From positions 62,001-126,000 of the forward strand of contig CAWJEX010000001.1 in assembly GCA_963841995.1 (NCBI GenBank): a DNA stretch of 64,000 nucleotides, in the 5' to 3' direction. This DNA is from DATDPM01 sp963841995. GTDB taxonomy: Bacteria; Pseudomonadota; Alphaproteobacteria; DATDPM01. The notes beneath the pieces are model-generated. The model ran no database searches. It was given only the letters and a program-made list of their open reading frames with translations, and was not told the DNA's origin. Position numbers and translations under genes: made by a program. Shown in pieces: positions 46,575-55,925 of this stretch. Position 1 is the first letter of the stretch, and each line of letters starts with the position of its first letter.

Positions 46575-47486
46575 ATGTCCATGACCATGGTTCGCAAGAC
46601 CGGTTCGTTACTGGCCATCCTGGCTTTGGCCTGGATTGTCGTGCCCCTGTCGGCGCGGGCCGCCACCACGTGGAATACGACGGTTACGCCCGTTACGAAT
46701 ACCTGTCCCGCCGGTTCGTGCTCCAGCCAGCATGAGGGGCTCGCCACCAGCGACCCCACCATGCTGCCCTACGGCAACCAGATCCAGTTTACGAGCAGCA
46801 GCAGCCCCAGTCTGCCGTTGTTCGCGACCTCGTATTTCGTGTCGACGAATGCGTCCAGCAGCGCGCTGCAGGCGGCTAATATTGAGGTTTACACCGGTAC
46901 CGGCTATGGCATCGGGGTCACCAGCGAGACCACTGCGGCGGTGAAATACGGTTCGGATCCGACGCCCGCGCCGGGTAGCCAATTCACCGAAGACGTTGGC
47001 AACAGTCCTGGTCATACAGTCGATAACCAAGGCGTTTACGACATGGTGGTTTTCCAACTCCCGTCGAGCAATTTTGACGTTACCCAGATCTTGTTGAATA
47101 CCTTCACCACCAGCCAATATGCGTCTGGCGCCGCCGATTTCACCATCTTCGTGGGCGGCAATTCATCGGCTAATGCCCTTAGCTTAGCCGGCTTTGCCGG
47201 CGTGACCCTCGCCCAGCTCACGGGTACGTACGGTTTCACCGAAATCAATTACACCAATGCGACTGGCGGCACCTTCAACGTCAATGCGGGCAACCTCACC
47301 GGCCGTTATCTGATCGTCGCCGCTTCGCTGACCAACACCAACCGCAACGACGATTTTAAGATCGCGTCCATCGTCGGGAACACCCTCCTTACCAAGGTGC
47401 CGGAACCGTCTTCGATCTCGTTGCTGTTCGTGGCCGGGATGATGCTCCTCTACTTCCGGCGCCGACGCGCTGCTATTCGCTGTTAA
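46575..47486 (+). CDS. PEP-CTERM sorting domain protein
   Basis: This 303-residue protein has a signal peptide (SLLAILALAWIVVPLSARA) and a Ser/Thr/Gly-rich beta domain. It ends VPEPSSISLLFVAGMMLLYF followed by RRRRA, the three-part PEP-CTERM signal (PEP motif, hydrophobic helix, basic tail). It is expected to be cut and anchored or released by the exosortase XrtA. A sigma-54-like site lies upstream. It is the only complete PEP-CTERM protein recognised here. Confidence 0.93.
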   Translation: MSMTMVRKTGSLLAILALAWIVVPLSARAATTWNTTVTPVTNTCPAGSCSSQHEGLATSDPTMLPYGNQIQFTSSSSPSLPLFATSYFVSTNASSSALQAANIEVYTGTGYGIGVTSETTAAVKYGSDPTPAPGSQFTEDVGNSPGHTVDNQGVYDMVVFQLPSSNFDVTQILLNTFTTSQYASGAADFTIFVGGNSSANALSLAGFAGVTLAQLTGTYGFTEINYTNATGGTFNVNAGNLTGRYLIVAASLTNTNRNDDFKIASIVGNTLLTKVPEPSSISLLFVAGMMLLYFRRRRAAIRC

Positions 47487-47527
47487 CGATCCGTTGTCCC
47501 TCGCGCCTCATACTGAACTGCGTTAAA

Positions 47528-47539
47528 CTAAACGTTTAG
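47528..47539. repeat. 12-base perfect palindrome before prsT
   Basis: CTAAACGTTTAG is a perfect inverted repeat about 35 bases before the prsT start. It could be an operator or a random occurrence. Confidence 0.35.
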
Positions 47540-47573
47540 GGAACCGCGGCTGGTCCAGCGGGCGCGCCTTGTT

Positions 47574-50351
47574 ATGACGCGGCATTTTGCATTCATTGGC
47601 GTCTTTTTGGCGTTTCTCGGAGTGTCGGGAACGGCGCTTTCGGCCGTCGATCCCGAACGCTCAAATACTTATTTGTCCAAGGCCCATTACTATATGGACC
47701 GCAGCGACTGGGACAGCGCCCTGATCGAGCTTCGGAATGCCATTCAACAGGATCCGGGGAACGCCCGCGCCTATTTCGAATCGGGCCAAGTCAACGTTCG
47801 CATCGGCGACGTCGAATCGGCCGAGCGAAATTTCCGCGAAGCCCTGGCGCGAAACTACAATCCGCCCGAAACCCAGGCGTCCTTGGCCGAGCTCTTGGTG
47901 AAGCGCGAAAAGCTCGGTGTTCTGCTGGACGAGATCCAGCCCGATGACCGGCCGCCAATTTTCGAAGCCCGGGTGCGGAGCGCCCGCGGCTACGCCTATC
48001 TCGGACTGCAACGAACCCAGGAGGCGGAGCGCTCTTTCCAGGAAGCGATTGATCTCAGCGACCATGGCGCGCTTGCGCTCGCCGGGTTGGCCCAGGTCGA
48101 TGCCATTTTGGGAAAGAATGCCGAGGCGGCGTCACTGCTGGAGCGCGCCACCGCCGAGGACCCGACCCTGGGCGATGCCTGGCTCTTGCTCGGCTATGTA
48201 AGGCTGTGGCAGGGCGACCGGGCGGGTGCCCGCGTTCCTTTTGACAAAGCGGTTGAGCAAGCACCGTCCAGCGAACCTGCCCGGCGCGCCCGGGCGCTGT
48301 TTCTTGTTAGCGAAGATCAGAAAACGGCTTTGGCCGATATCCATGCGCTGCTTCAGCAGAACGCGCATCATCCGATGGCCAATTTTCTCGACGCCGCTAT
48401 TAAAGCCGAGCACGGTCAAATGCACGACGCGGAGGTGGCTCTTCAAAAAATCAGCAACATCGATGATTACGCTCCGGCGCTCTATCTGCTCGCCCGTGTC
48501 AATTTTGCTTTAGGTGAACTCGGCCAGACCGATGTCAGTTTGAACCGGCTGCTGATCCTGACGCCGGACGCACCGGACGCACTCACCTTGCGTGCCGCCT
48601 TGCTGATGCGCCGCGGAAACTCCGATCTGGCGATTCCCGTCCTGAAACACGTTTTGGAAATCCACAGCGACGATCGAGCGGCACTGACCATGCTTGCCGA
48701 CGCTTACGCCACAACCGGCCAGCGCCGCGAAGCGGACGCGACCGTGCAGCAACTCGCCAAATTGCCCGCGGCCGATGCCACCGCCGCTGCCCAGCTCGCC
48801 CTGCAGCAAACCCGGCTGGGGCATTTTTCCGACGCGGTCGCAACACTCGAAGCGTCCCGGGCGGTGGGCCCGCTGTCGATGAACTCCACGTCGCTCCTCA
48901 TTACGAATTATGTCGGCCAGAAAGATTACGAAGGCGCCTGGAAGGCGGCCGAGGCGTATCGGGACACGACCCATGGCAGCGCCGAATCCCAGGTGATGCT
49001 CGGCGTCGTCGCCTTGCGGCGTGACGGACCGGAGGCGGCGAGGCCTTACTTCGAGAAGGCGGTCGCGCTCGATCCGGATTTGGCTGCTGCTGCGGTCGAT
49101 CTTGCCGGTGTCTACCGGGTCGAGAAGAAGCCCGACGATGCCCGAGCAGTTCTGGATCGCGCCGTCCGCGAAAATCCCAATAACCTCGATCTGATCATGG
49201 CGCGTGCGGAATTGGAGCGCGCGGAACACGCAACGGCGGCGGAGATCCAGTGGCTCGAACGTGCCCGGGAAGCGGCGCCCGCCGCCCCGGCGCCGCGATT
49301 CGCACTGGCCAAACTATACCTCGCGAACAATGACGTCGCGAAGGCGATCGCGGTCGCGACGGAGCTGACCAAGATCGACGAAAGCGAGCCCAAAGCGATC
49401 GCAATTCTCGGTCACGCCCAACTCGCCAATAAAGAGTTTCAGAACGCGATAACCAGCTTCCAGAAATTGGCGGCGGTGACCCAGGATTCGGCTGGGGCGC
49501 AGTTTCAATTAGTCCGCGCCTATCTCGCCGCCAGCGACCTCGAAAATGCAAATTTGACGCTTCGTAAGGCGGTCGATCAGCACCCGGACGATTTGCCGCT
49601 CCAGAATATCGCCGTCGACTTCGCCGTCAGCACCAAGCAAATCGATTCCTATCTCGCCTTTGCGCGCGATTTATCGGTCCTGCATCCCGATGACCCGAGA
49701 CTGTTCGAATTCGTCGGAACGCTTCTCGTCGAGCAACACCATGCCTCGGATGCCGTTCAAGCGTTCTCGACGGCGGTTTCCAAGGGCGGGGACGCCCGGG
49801 CGGTCTTGGGCTTGGCGCAAGCGCAGGCCTCTTCGGGTGGCGTGGAAAGCGGAATTGATATCTTGCGCGACTGGTTGAGGCGCAATCCCAGCGATCGCCA
49901 AGTCCGGATCGGCTTGGCCCGTCTGCTTGGCTCGGCGGGACACAATGACGAGGCAATCGCCGAGCATGAGAAGCTTCTCGCGGACCAGCCGAACGATCCG
50001 CTTCTGCTCAACGATCTCGCCTGGCTCTATCTGACGGTGGGCGACAAGCGTGCCCTGCCGACGGCTCAGGAAGCGCACCGGCTGGCACCGGATCTCGCAA
50101 TGGTCGACGACACCCTCGGTTGGGTTCTCGTGCAGCAAGGCGATGTCGAAGGCGGGTTGAAATTTCTCGAACAAGCAACGAACCCCCCGTCGGTCGCCAG
50201 CCCCGGCATGAAATACCGGTTAGCCGTCGCCTTTGACCGGCTGGGCCGGCAACCCGAAGCCCGCAAGGCTCTCGATGAAGCGCTTGCCTCCGGCACCTCC
50301 TTCGCCGAGGCTAAGGACGCTGAGGCCTTGCGCGCCAAGCTCGGCAATTGA
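47574..50351 (+). CDS. prsT: PEP-CTERM system TPR protein PrsT
   Basis: This is a 925-residue protein. A signal peptide at 1-24 is followed by about twenty TPR-like helical pairs, for example SNTYLSKAHYYMDRSDWDSA, ALIELRNAIQQDPGNARAYF and YFEKAVALDPDLAAAAVDLA. Length, position and content match PrsT of XrtA systems, a periplasmic scaffold thought to take part in exopolysaccharide export. No frame break. Its last codons overlap the following gene's TTG start. Confidence 0.9.
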   Translation: MTRHFAFIGVFLAFLGVSGTALSAVDPERSNTYLSKAHYYMDRSDWDSALIELRNAIQQDPGNARAYFESGQVNVRIGDVESAERNFREALARNYNPPETQASLAELLVKREKLGVLLDEIQPDDRPPIFEARVRSARGYAYLGLQRTQEAERSFQEAIDLSDHGALALAGLAQVDAILGKNAEAASLLERATAEDPTLGDAWLLLGYVRLWQGDRAGARVPFDKAVEQAPSSEPARRARALFLVSEDQKTALADIHALLQQNAHHPMANFLDAAIKAEHGQMHDAEVALQKISNIDDYAPALYLLARVNFALGELGQTDVSLNRLLILTPDAPDALTLRAALLMRRGNSDLAIPVLKHVLEIHSDDRAALTMLADAYATTGQRREADATVQQLAKLPAADATAAAQLALQQTRLGHFSDAVATLEASRAVGPLSMNSTSLLITNYVGQKDYEGAWKAAEAYRDTTHGSAESQVMLGVVALRRDGPEAARPYFEKAVALDPDLAAAAVDLAGVYRVEKKPDDARAVLDRAVRENPNNLDLIMARAELERAEHATAAEIQWLERAREAAPAAPAPRFALAKLYLANNDVAKAIAVATELTKIDESEPKAIAILGHAQLANKEFQNAITSFQKLAAVTQDSAGAQFQLVRAYLAASDLENANLTLRKAVDQHPDDLPLQNIAVDFAVSTKQIDSYLAFARDLSVLHPDDPRLFEFVGTLLVEQHHASDAVQAFSTAVSKGGDARAVLGLAQAQASSGGVESGIDILRDWLRRNPSDRQVRIGLARLLGSAGHNDEAIAEHEKLLADQPNDPLLLNDLAWLYLTVGDKRALPTAQEAHRLAPDLAMVDDTLGWVLVQQGDVEGGLKFLEQATNPPSVASPGMKYRLAVAFDRLGRQPEARKALDEALASGTSFAEAKDAEALRAKLGN

Positions 50352-50998
50352 TCCGTCTGGCGATGGCGGCTACCCGCACTCGCCGGCTGCTTCGTCTTTC
50401 CCTTTTGCTATTTCTGCCATTGCTGCTCGAAGCCCAGGCGCGGCCGGCGCCGCGCCCTTACGCGCTGCAAGACATACAGCTGGGTGCGCCGTTGTCGGAA
50501 TTGCGCCAGCTTCGCTTCGTCGAAGAAACGGTGCGTGGCAAACTCCGCCTTCTGTGTTCGAGCGACGCCGATTCGGTGGGGATCGATCTGCTCCATCCGT
50601 TGGCCACCACACTCCCGCCGGATGAAGTGCGTTGCGCGCTCTTCGAGCGGGATAAGTCGAAAGCGGCGCCCGTACCCGGCAAAATCGAAATCTTCGGAAA
50701 ATCGGTCTCGCCGCTTCTCGTCTTCTACCCGCCCGAAGAGGGCGATGGCGAACCGCGGCTGGCGGAAATCACCGTTCGATTCGACAACGACCGGTTTCAA
50801 CAGATTGTCGCGCTCATGCGGCGGGCCTATGGCGCGCCGGCCAACTACGAAATGACCGGCATGCAGACATATTTTGGCGACATGGTGATTGCGAGCTACT
50901 ACTGGAACAACGATGTCAGCACCATCGAAGCGGATTCGCTGACGCTCGATCTCGACAAGATGAGCGTCGTCTTCAAATTCACCGAACTGGAACGGTAA
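50348..50998 (+). CDS. Secreted protein of unknown function, coupled to prsT
   Basis: This 216-residue protein starts with TTG at 50348, inside the prsT stop. A signal peptide (LLRLSLLLFLPLLLEAQA) precedes YALQDIQLGAPLSELRQL, VSPLLVFYPPEEGDG, IVALMRRAYGAPANYEM and ASYYWNNDVSTIEAD. The 'QLGxPLSxL' opening and the W-x-N strand are like many short exported proteins of unknown function in exopolysaccharide loci. It shows similar order to the protein at 31936-32698. Confidence 0.7.
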   Translation: MIRLAMAATRTRRLLRLSLLLFLPLLLEAQARPAPRPYALQDIQLGAPLSELRQLRFVEETVRGKLRLLCSSDADSVGIDLLHPLATTLPPDEVRCALFERDKSKAAPVPGKIEIFGKSVSPLLVFYPPEEGDGEPRLAEITVRFDNDRFQQIVALMRRAYGAPANYEMTGMQTYFGDMVIASYYWNNDVSTIEADSLTLDLDKMSVVFKFTELER

Positions 50999-51005
50999 AA
51001 TTCAT

Positions 51006-51046
51006 AATTTGCCGGCGTGATTGCCGATCAGCCGCAAATTGTTTTT
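51006..51046 (+). terminator. Hairpin plus T-run after 50998
   Basis: AATTTGCCGGC (51006-51016) can pair with GCCGCAAATT (51031-51040), with one bulged base, and GTTTTT follows. This is the shape of a Rho-independent terminator for the prsT transcript. Confidence 0.55.
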
Positions 51047-51191
51047 GGCCCCGTAATCCGGGTGAGTGCGGATAGGCGGAGCCGACGGCCCCGAAAAAAT
51101 CGCGGCGTATCGAAAGTTTATGTTAATTATGAAGGGCTTAAGGTGTGCGGACGAGCCGGCTTTCCGATTATTGATCCTGACTGATGATTCG

Positions 51192-52781
51192 ATGAGCGAA
51201 CTCCTCCACCAACTCGTCCAACGCAGCGCAGCGCGGCACCCCTCGCTTACCGCCGTCGTCTACAAGGATCAGACGCTCGACTACCGGTCGCTCTGGGACC
51301 AGGTCGAACAAGCGGCATTTGCGCTTGCGGGTCTCGGGTTGAAGCGCGGCGAGCGCGTCGGCGTCTACCTGGAAAAGCGGCTGGAGACCGTGATCGCCAT
51401 GTTCGGGGCGGCTGCAGCCGGCTCGGTCTTCGTGCCCATCAATCCGATCCTGAAGCCCCGCCAGGTTGGCTACATCATGCGGGACTGCAATATCCGGATG
51501 CTCGTCACCTCGGCCCAGCGCGCCGCCGATTTGGCCGGGGAAATGGCCGATTGCCCGGATCTGGCCTACGTGGTCTTGGTGGATCAGAGCGGCGCGTCGC
51601 TGCAGGCCGGCAAGGCGGATATCCTCAATTGGCATCAATTCCTGGGCACTTCGGGCAGTGGCAAGCCCAGCCGGGTCATCGATTCCGACATGGCAGGAAT
51701 CCTCTATACCTCGGGCAGCACGGGAAACCCGAAAGGCGTCATTCTCTCCCATCGCAACATGGTGGCCGGGGCTAAAAGCGTCAGCCAATATCTGGAAAAC
51801 ACCCCCGACGATCGCATTCTTTCGGTCCTACCCCTCAGTTTCGATGCGGGGCTTAGTCAGCTCACGACGGCGTTCAATGTGGGGGCCCGGGTCGTGCTAC
51901 TGAACTATTTGCTCGCCCATGACGTCGTTCGGGCGTGTGCCGAGGAAAGCATCACCGGAATGACCGGCGTGCCGCCATTATGGATTCAAGTGGCCGAGCT
52001 TGAATGGCCCGAGGCGGCCAGCCGCTCGATGCGCTATTTCGCCAATACCGGCGGCCACATGCCGCGGGCCATCCTTGATCGGTTGCGGGCTCTCATGCCC
52101 AAGGCCAAGCCCTATCTGATGTATGGCCTGACCGAAGCCTTCCGGTCCACCTATCTCGACCCCGCAGAAGTGGACCGGCGGCCGGACTCCATCGGCAAGG
52201 CGATCCCGAATGCCGAGATCCTCGTGGTGCGGCCGGACGGACAGCTCTGCGACGCCGACGAGCCGGGGGAGCTCGTTCATCGCGGCGCGCTCGTTTCGCT
52301 CGGCTATTGGAACGATCCCGAGCGCACGGCAGAACGATTCAAGCCTGCTCCGGCGCAACCTTCCGCGATTTGCCTCCCGGAAATGGCGGTCTGGTCGGGC
52401 GATGTCGTGCGCCGCGATGCCGAGGGCTTTCTCTATTTCATCGGCCGCCGGGACGAGATGATCAAGACGTCCGGCTATCGCGTCAGTCCGACCGAAGTCG
52501 AAGAAGTGATCCATTCGACCGGGCTTGTCGGCGGCGTGGCTGCAATCGGCGTACCGCATCCGCGGCTCGGCCAGGGCATCATCGTCGTGGTGACGGCGCC
52601 CGCCGACGGCAAACTGGATGCCGATGCGCTGATGACCGAATGCCGGCGGAACATGCCGCAATACATGGTCCCGCTCTTGATTGCTGAGCGTCCGACGCTG
52701 CCCCGAAATCCGAACGGCAAGATCGATCGGAAATCCCTGGCCGGTGAATTCGCCGAGACCTTCCAAAAGGACACGCCGTGA
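51192..52781 (+). CDS. Acyl-CoA ligase, exosortase-A associated
   Basis: From the ATG at 51192 the protein has 529 residues. AMP-binding motifs are GILYTSGSTGNPKGVILSHR (A3), GLTEAFRSTYLDP, SGDVVRRDAEGFLYFIGRRD and KTSGYRVSPTEVEEVI with the catalytic Lys region (RNPNGKIDRKSL) near the end. It closely fits the acyl-CoA ligase paired with a PLP decarboxylase in XrtA loci. It overlaps that decarboxylase by four bases. Confidence 0.9.
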   Translation: MSELLHQLVQRSAARHPSLTAVVYKDQTLDYRSLWDQVEQAAFALAGLGLKRGERVGVYLEKRLETVIAMFGAAAAGSVFVPINPILKPRQVGYIMRDCNIRMLVTSAQRAADLAGEMADCPDLAYVVLVDQSGASLQAGKADILNWHQFLGTSGSGKPSRVIDSDMAGILYTSGSTGNPKGVILSHRNMVAGAKSVSQYLENTPDDRILSVLPLSFDAGLSQLTTAFNVGARVVLLNYLLAHDVVRACAEESITGMTGVPPLWIQVAELEWPEAASRSMRYFANTGGHMPRAILDRLRALMPKAKPYLMYGLTEAFRSTYLDPAEVDRRPDSIGKAIPNAEILVVRPDGQLCDADEPGELVHRGALVSLGYWNDPERTAERFKPAPAQPSAICLPEMAVWSGDVVRRDAEGFLYFIGRRDEMIKTSGYRVSPTEVEEVIHSTGLVGGVAAIGVPHPRLGQGIIVVVTAPADGKLDADALMTECRRNMPQYMVPLLIAERPTLPRNPNGKIDRKSLAGEFAETFQKDTP

Positions 52782-54019
52782 TGGGCACAACGCGCTCGGT
52801 GCATCCGTCGATTGCGGCATTTCCGGTCCGCGATGGCTGCCTCGTCGTGGGTGGCATGACGCTCACGGCGCTTGCGGAGCGCGCAGGCGCCACGCCGTTT
52901 TTCGCGTACGATCGGCGATTGCTCGACGACCGCATTGAACATCTGCGGCAACACTTGCCGAAAACGGTGGCGCTCCATTATGCGATCAAGGCCAATCCGA
53001 TGCCGGCGGTTGTCCGGCATCTCGCCGGATTGGTCGACGGCTTCGACGTGGCGTCCGTTCGGGAAATGCATGTGGCGCTCGAAACCGGCATGGCGCCGAC
53101 GCGCATATCATTTGCCGGGCCCGGCAAAACCCAAGCCGAGCTTGCCGAGGCGGTCAAAGCCGGGATTATGATCGACATCGAATCGCCGATGGAAATGCGC
53201 CGGATCGCGATTTTTGCGGAACAGCTCGGCAAATCGCCCCGGGTCGCGGTCCGGGTCAATCCCGATTTCGAGATCGCCGGATCCGGCATGCGGATGGGCG
53301 GCGGTCCGCAACAATTCGGCATCGACGCGGAACAAGTGCCGGAGATGCTGCGGGAACTCGGCAGCCTAAAGCTCGATTTTATGGGCTTTCACATTTTCGC
53401 CGGTTCGCAAAACTTGCGGGCGGATATCCTGCAGACGGCGCAAGAACGCATCGTCGAGCTTGCCATCGAGCTTTCGGCGCATGCGCCAAAACCGGTTCGG
53501 CATCTCAATATCGGCGGCGGGTTCGGCATCCCGTATTTTCCCAAGGATACGCCTCTCGATCTTACGCCCCTTGGGGCGAATCTGGGGCGCCTCATCGACC
53601 GGCGGCTGAAGCCGGCACTGCCGGAAGCCCAGGTGGTCATCGAGCTTGGCCGCTACATCGTCGGCGAAGCCGGAATTTACGTTGCCAAGATCATCGACCG
53701 GAAAATCTCGCGCGGCCATGTCTTCCTGGTGACCGACGGCGGCTTACATCATCAATTGGCGGCTTCGGGGAATTTTGGCCAAGTCATCCGGCGCAATTAT
53801 CCGGTGGCTATCGGCACTCGCATGGGCGAGGCGCCGGCGGAAACCGTCAGCGTCGTCGGATGCCTTTGCACGCCGCTGGATCTGCTGGCGGACAAGGTCG
53901 AGTTGCCGCACGCCGATGTCGGCGATCTTGTCGTGATTTTTCAATCGGGCGCCTACGGGTTTACGGCAAGCCCGATCAACTTCTTGAGTCATCCGCTTCC
54001 GGCCGAGGTCTTCGTTTGA
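52778..54019 (+). CDS. PLP-dependent decarboxylase, exosortase-A associated
   Basis: This 413-residue protein is a fold-III decarboxylase (diaminopimelate/ornithine type). ALHYAIKANPMPAVVRHLAG holds the PLP Lys at about residue 71. FHIFAGSQNLRAD, LNIGGGFGIPYFPKDTPL and IELGRYIVGEAGIYVAKIID follow. GTG 52778 or ATG 52781 may start it. Together with the ligase it is a fixed pair in XrtA systems. The decarboxylated product may be attached by the ligase to a polysaccharide or carrier, which is inference. Confidence 0.9.
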   Translation: MMGTTRSVHPSIAAFPVRDGCLVVGGMTLTALAERAGATPFFAYDRRLLDDRIEHLRQHLPKTVALHYAIKANPMPAVVRHLAGLVDGFDVASVREMHVALETGMAPTRISFAGPGKTQAELAEAVKAGIMIDIESPMEMRRIAIFAEQLGKSPRVAVRVNPDFEIAGSGMRMGGGPQQFGIDAEQVPEMLRELGSLKLDFMGFHIFAGSQNLRADILQTAQERIVELAIELSAHAPKPVRHLNIGGGFGIPYFPKDTPLDLTPLGANLGRLIDRRLKPALPEAQVVIELGRYIVGEAGIYVAKIIDRKISRGHVFLVTDGGLHHQLAASGNFGQVIRRNYPVAIGTRMGEAPAETVSVVGCLCTPLDLLADKVELPHADVGDLVVIFQSGAYGFTASPINFLSHPLPAEVFV

Positions 54020-54041
54020 TTCCCCTCTTGCCGAGAATTTC

Positions 54042-54359
54042 ATGAGCGCGCTGTTCGGATGGCTGGACAGCCCGAATGGCGAAAAATGCGCGGCCCCCGC
54101 AACTGGAAGTGTTCGTGAAATGGCCGGTGTCGCCAATCCCTTTCCCCGACGATCACGTAGTCGGGGCACTTGGGCTGAATTTCGCGGCCTGCGGAAATTG
54201 TTTCGCTACGGGTGCCGCCCGATCGGCGAGAATGTCCTCAACCTAGCGGTCGAGATTGCCGCCGGGAAAGTCGTAGCTCGCAACCGCGCCGGCGGCCGCA
54301 GGGTCGATTTCCTTGTCGCCAATCATAAAGCTCTTTTACCGCTCGATCGGCTCGCATGA
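54042..54359 (+). CDS. Hypothetical small protein, uncertain
   Basis: This 105-residue frame has no recognisable motif (start MSALFGWLDSPNGEKC). It sits between the decarboxylase and the convergent gmhA gene. An acyl carrier protein is often found here in XrtA loci, but the conserved D-S-L motif is absent, so this is not one. It may be non-coding. Confidence 0.2.
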   Translation: MSALFGWLDSPNGEKCAAPATGSVREMAGVANPFPRRSRSRGTWAEFRGLRKLFRYGCRPIGENVLNLAVEIAAGKVVARNRAGGRRVDFLVANHKALLPLDRLA

Positions 54360-54364
54360 CTAGA

Positions 54365-54970
54365 TTAGAGATTCTTGGCCAGCAGCGGGAACAGTCGTGA
54401 TTCGACCAGCCCGCAAACGATATGGCCGGCCATGATGTGAAGTTGTTGAATCATCGGCGTGCGATCGGAGGGTGCGTGCAGGACAAAGTCGCAGAGCGGC
54501 GGCATGTCGCCGCCTTTGCGGCCGGTAAAGCCGACCGTCACGATCCCCATTTCACGGGCGGCGCGAAGCGCGCGGAGGATATTGGGCGAGCGGCCGGAGG
54601 TTGAAATGCCGACGAATACGTCGCCGCTGCGGCCCAGCCCGCGCACCTGCCGTTCGAAGATCTGCTCGTAGCCGTAATCGTTGCCGACCGCGGTGAGAAC
54701 CGAGGTGTCGACGGTAAGTGCGACAGCGGCAAGCGGGTTGCGATCGTAATTGAGCCGGCTCATCATCTCGCCGGCGAGGTGCTGAGCGTCGCTGGCACTA
54801 CCGCCATTGCCGGCGAGCATGATCTTACCGCCGGCGGTTAGCGTCTTCATCCACGCTTCAGCGATACGCTCGATGGCGTTCTTGAACGCCGGGTCGTGAG
54901 CGGCCGCCTCGACGACGAAACGGGACTCCTCGATTTCGCGTTCGACGAAACTTAGTTCCCGGTTATCCAC
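54365..54970 (-). CDS. gmhA: Sedoheptulose-7-phosphate isomerase
   Basis: From the GTG at 54970 the protein has 201 residues. The SIS domain shows MLAGNGGSASDAQHLAGEM, ALTVDTSVLTAVGNDYGYEQ, DVFVGISTSGRSPNILRAL and MIQQLHIMAGHIVCGLVE. These match GmhA, which makes the heptose-7-phosphate precursor for LPS or S-layer sugars. An hddA-like remnant is directly upstream, as in normal heptose operons. Confidence 0.88.
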   Translation of the reverse strand: MDNRELSFVEREIEESRFVVEAAAHDPAFKNAIERIAEAWMKTLTAGGKIMLAGNGGSASDAQHLAGEMMSRLNYDRNPLAAVALTVDTSVLTAVGNDYGYEQIFERQVRGLGRSGDVFVGISTSGRSPNILRALRAAREMGIVTVGFTGRKGGDMPPLCDFVLHAPSDRTPMIQQLHIMAGHIVCGLVESRLFPLLAKNL

Positions 54971-54981
54971 ATTTCGGCTCC

Positions 54982-55180
54982 CTATTGGGTGAAGTATATG
55001 GGCGACGCATGGCCGCCGCCGGCGTTCGGTGCCGATACCAGCCGACACCGGTTCTCGGGGTCCGTCAGCAACATGACGAAACCGCCGCCTCCGGCGCCCG
55101 ATACCTTGCCCGTCATCGCGTTCGCTTTAGCAAACACCATTATATTCTCAAACTCGGCCGTCGTAATCCCGCTTGCTATG
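54982..55180 (-). pseudogene. GHMP (heptose-7-phosphate) kinase C-terminal remnant
   Basis: Minus-strand residues SGITTAEFENIMVFAKAN, then MTGKVSGAGGGGFVMLL, TDPENRCRLVSA and a stop just before gmhA, match the C-terminal end of HddA-type GHMP kinases (GKVSGAGGGGF). The N-terminal two thirds are missing and a stop lies in frame upstream. The break coincides with a plus-strand sugar-dehydratase fragment. Confidence 0.75.
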
Positions 55181-55239
55181 CGCTATTGGGCGGTCGAGGA
55201 CCGGTCGAACAGGCCCGCATCCCAGCACGGAACGGCTCG

Positions 55240-55452
55240 GTGTCTCGCATCCTGGCGCGTTCGACCCGCAAGAATATCGAGCCGCAGGTCGATCCGAAGT
55301 TTCTTCGCCCGACCGACGAGCCGATCATCTGGGGCGATTGCACCAAGATGAAACTGGCGACGGGCTGGCAGCAGGGAATCTCCCTCGACCAGACCATCGA
55401 CGACATGCTGGCCTATTGGCGGCAGAAGCCCGATACGGCGCTCGACGTGTAG
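55240..55452 (+). pseudogene. GDP-mannose dehydratase-like C-terminal remnant
   Basis: ILARSTRKNIEPQVDPKFLR, then PTDEPIIWGDCTKMKLATGW and ISLDQTIDDMLAYWRQKP, matches the C-terminal tail of GDP-mannose 4,6-dehydratase and related short-chain epimerases (RPxDxPxxxGDxxKxxxxxGW). The NAD-binding and catalytic parts are absent. It lies tail to the hddA remnant, so a deletion or rearrangement joined two broken genes. Confidence 0.7.
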
Positions 55453-55555
55453 TGGTTTTCCGGTTGCGGCAGGGCGGGCGGCTGGATGACGGCGAGCGCG
55501 TCCGGGGCATGGCCGGTATGAGATAAGCGAAAGGGATGAGCTTTCTTGCCGGGAG

Positions 55556-55587
55556 ACCCGCCCATGCCCGAGGGGCATAGGCGGGTT
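55556..55587. terminator. Strong inverted repeat between dehydratase remnant and HU
   Basis: ACCCGCCCATGCCC pairs with GGGCATAGGCGGGT, 14 bases with one mismatch and a very small loop. There is no T-run, so it may act as a two-way terminator or a mobile palindrome. Confidence 0.45.
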
Positions 55588-55625
55588 CCGATCCTTGTGT
55601 GGAACTGCCCCTTGGGGCCGGAGCG

Positions 55626-55925
55626 TTAGACCGCTTCCTTGAGTTCCTTGGCGGCGCGGAAGGCGACTTTCTTGCTCGCCTTGATCTTGATCGCTTCGCC
55701 GGTGGCCGGATTGCGGCCCATGCGAGCGGCGCGCTTTCTCACTTGAAGGACGCCGAAGCCCGCGATGCGGATCCGATTGCCCTTCTTCAAGTTCTTTGTG
55801 AAGAGATCAATCGTGTCGTTCAGCAAGGCTTCCGCCTGCTTCTTCGGAATTTCGTGAGACTCGGCGATCGCCGCGGCGATGTGCTTAAGGGTTACAGTTA
55901 GCTGTTTGTCTGAACCGGCCGCCAT
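55626..55925 (-). CDS. HU-family DNA-binding protein
   Basis: This 99-residue protein has IAESHEIPKKQAEALLNDTI, GNRIRIAGFGVLQVRKRAAR, MGRNPATGEAIKIKASK and VAFRAAKELKEAV. The RNP-type arm (RxARxGRNPxTGE) and the C-terminal helix are intact. HU proteins bend and compact DNA. It is not linked to the surrounding glycan genes. Confidence 0.93.
   Translation of the reverse strand: MAAGSDKQLTVTLKHIAAAIAESHEIPKKQAEALLNDTIDLFTKNLKKGNRIRIAGFGVLQVRKRAARMGRNPATGEAIKIKASKKVAFRAAKELKEAV

Noticed and set aside
54042..54359. Acyl carrier protein expected in XrtA loci
   Set aside because: The frame lacks the D-S-L phosphopantetheine motif and the helical pattern.
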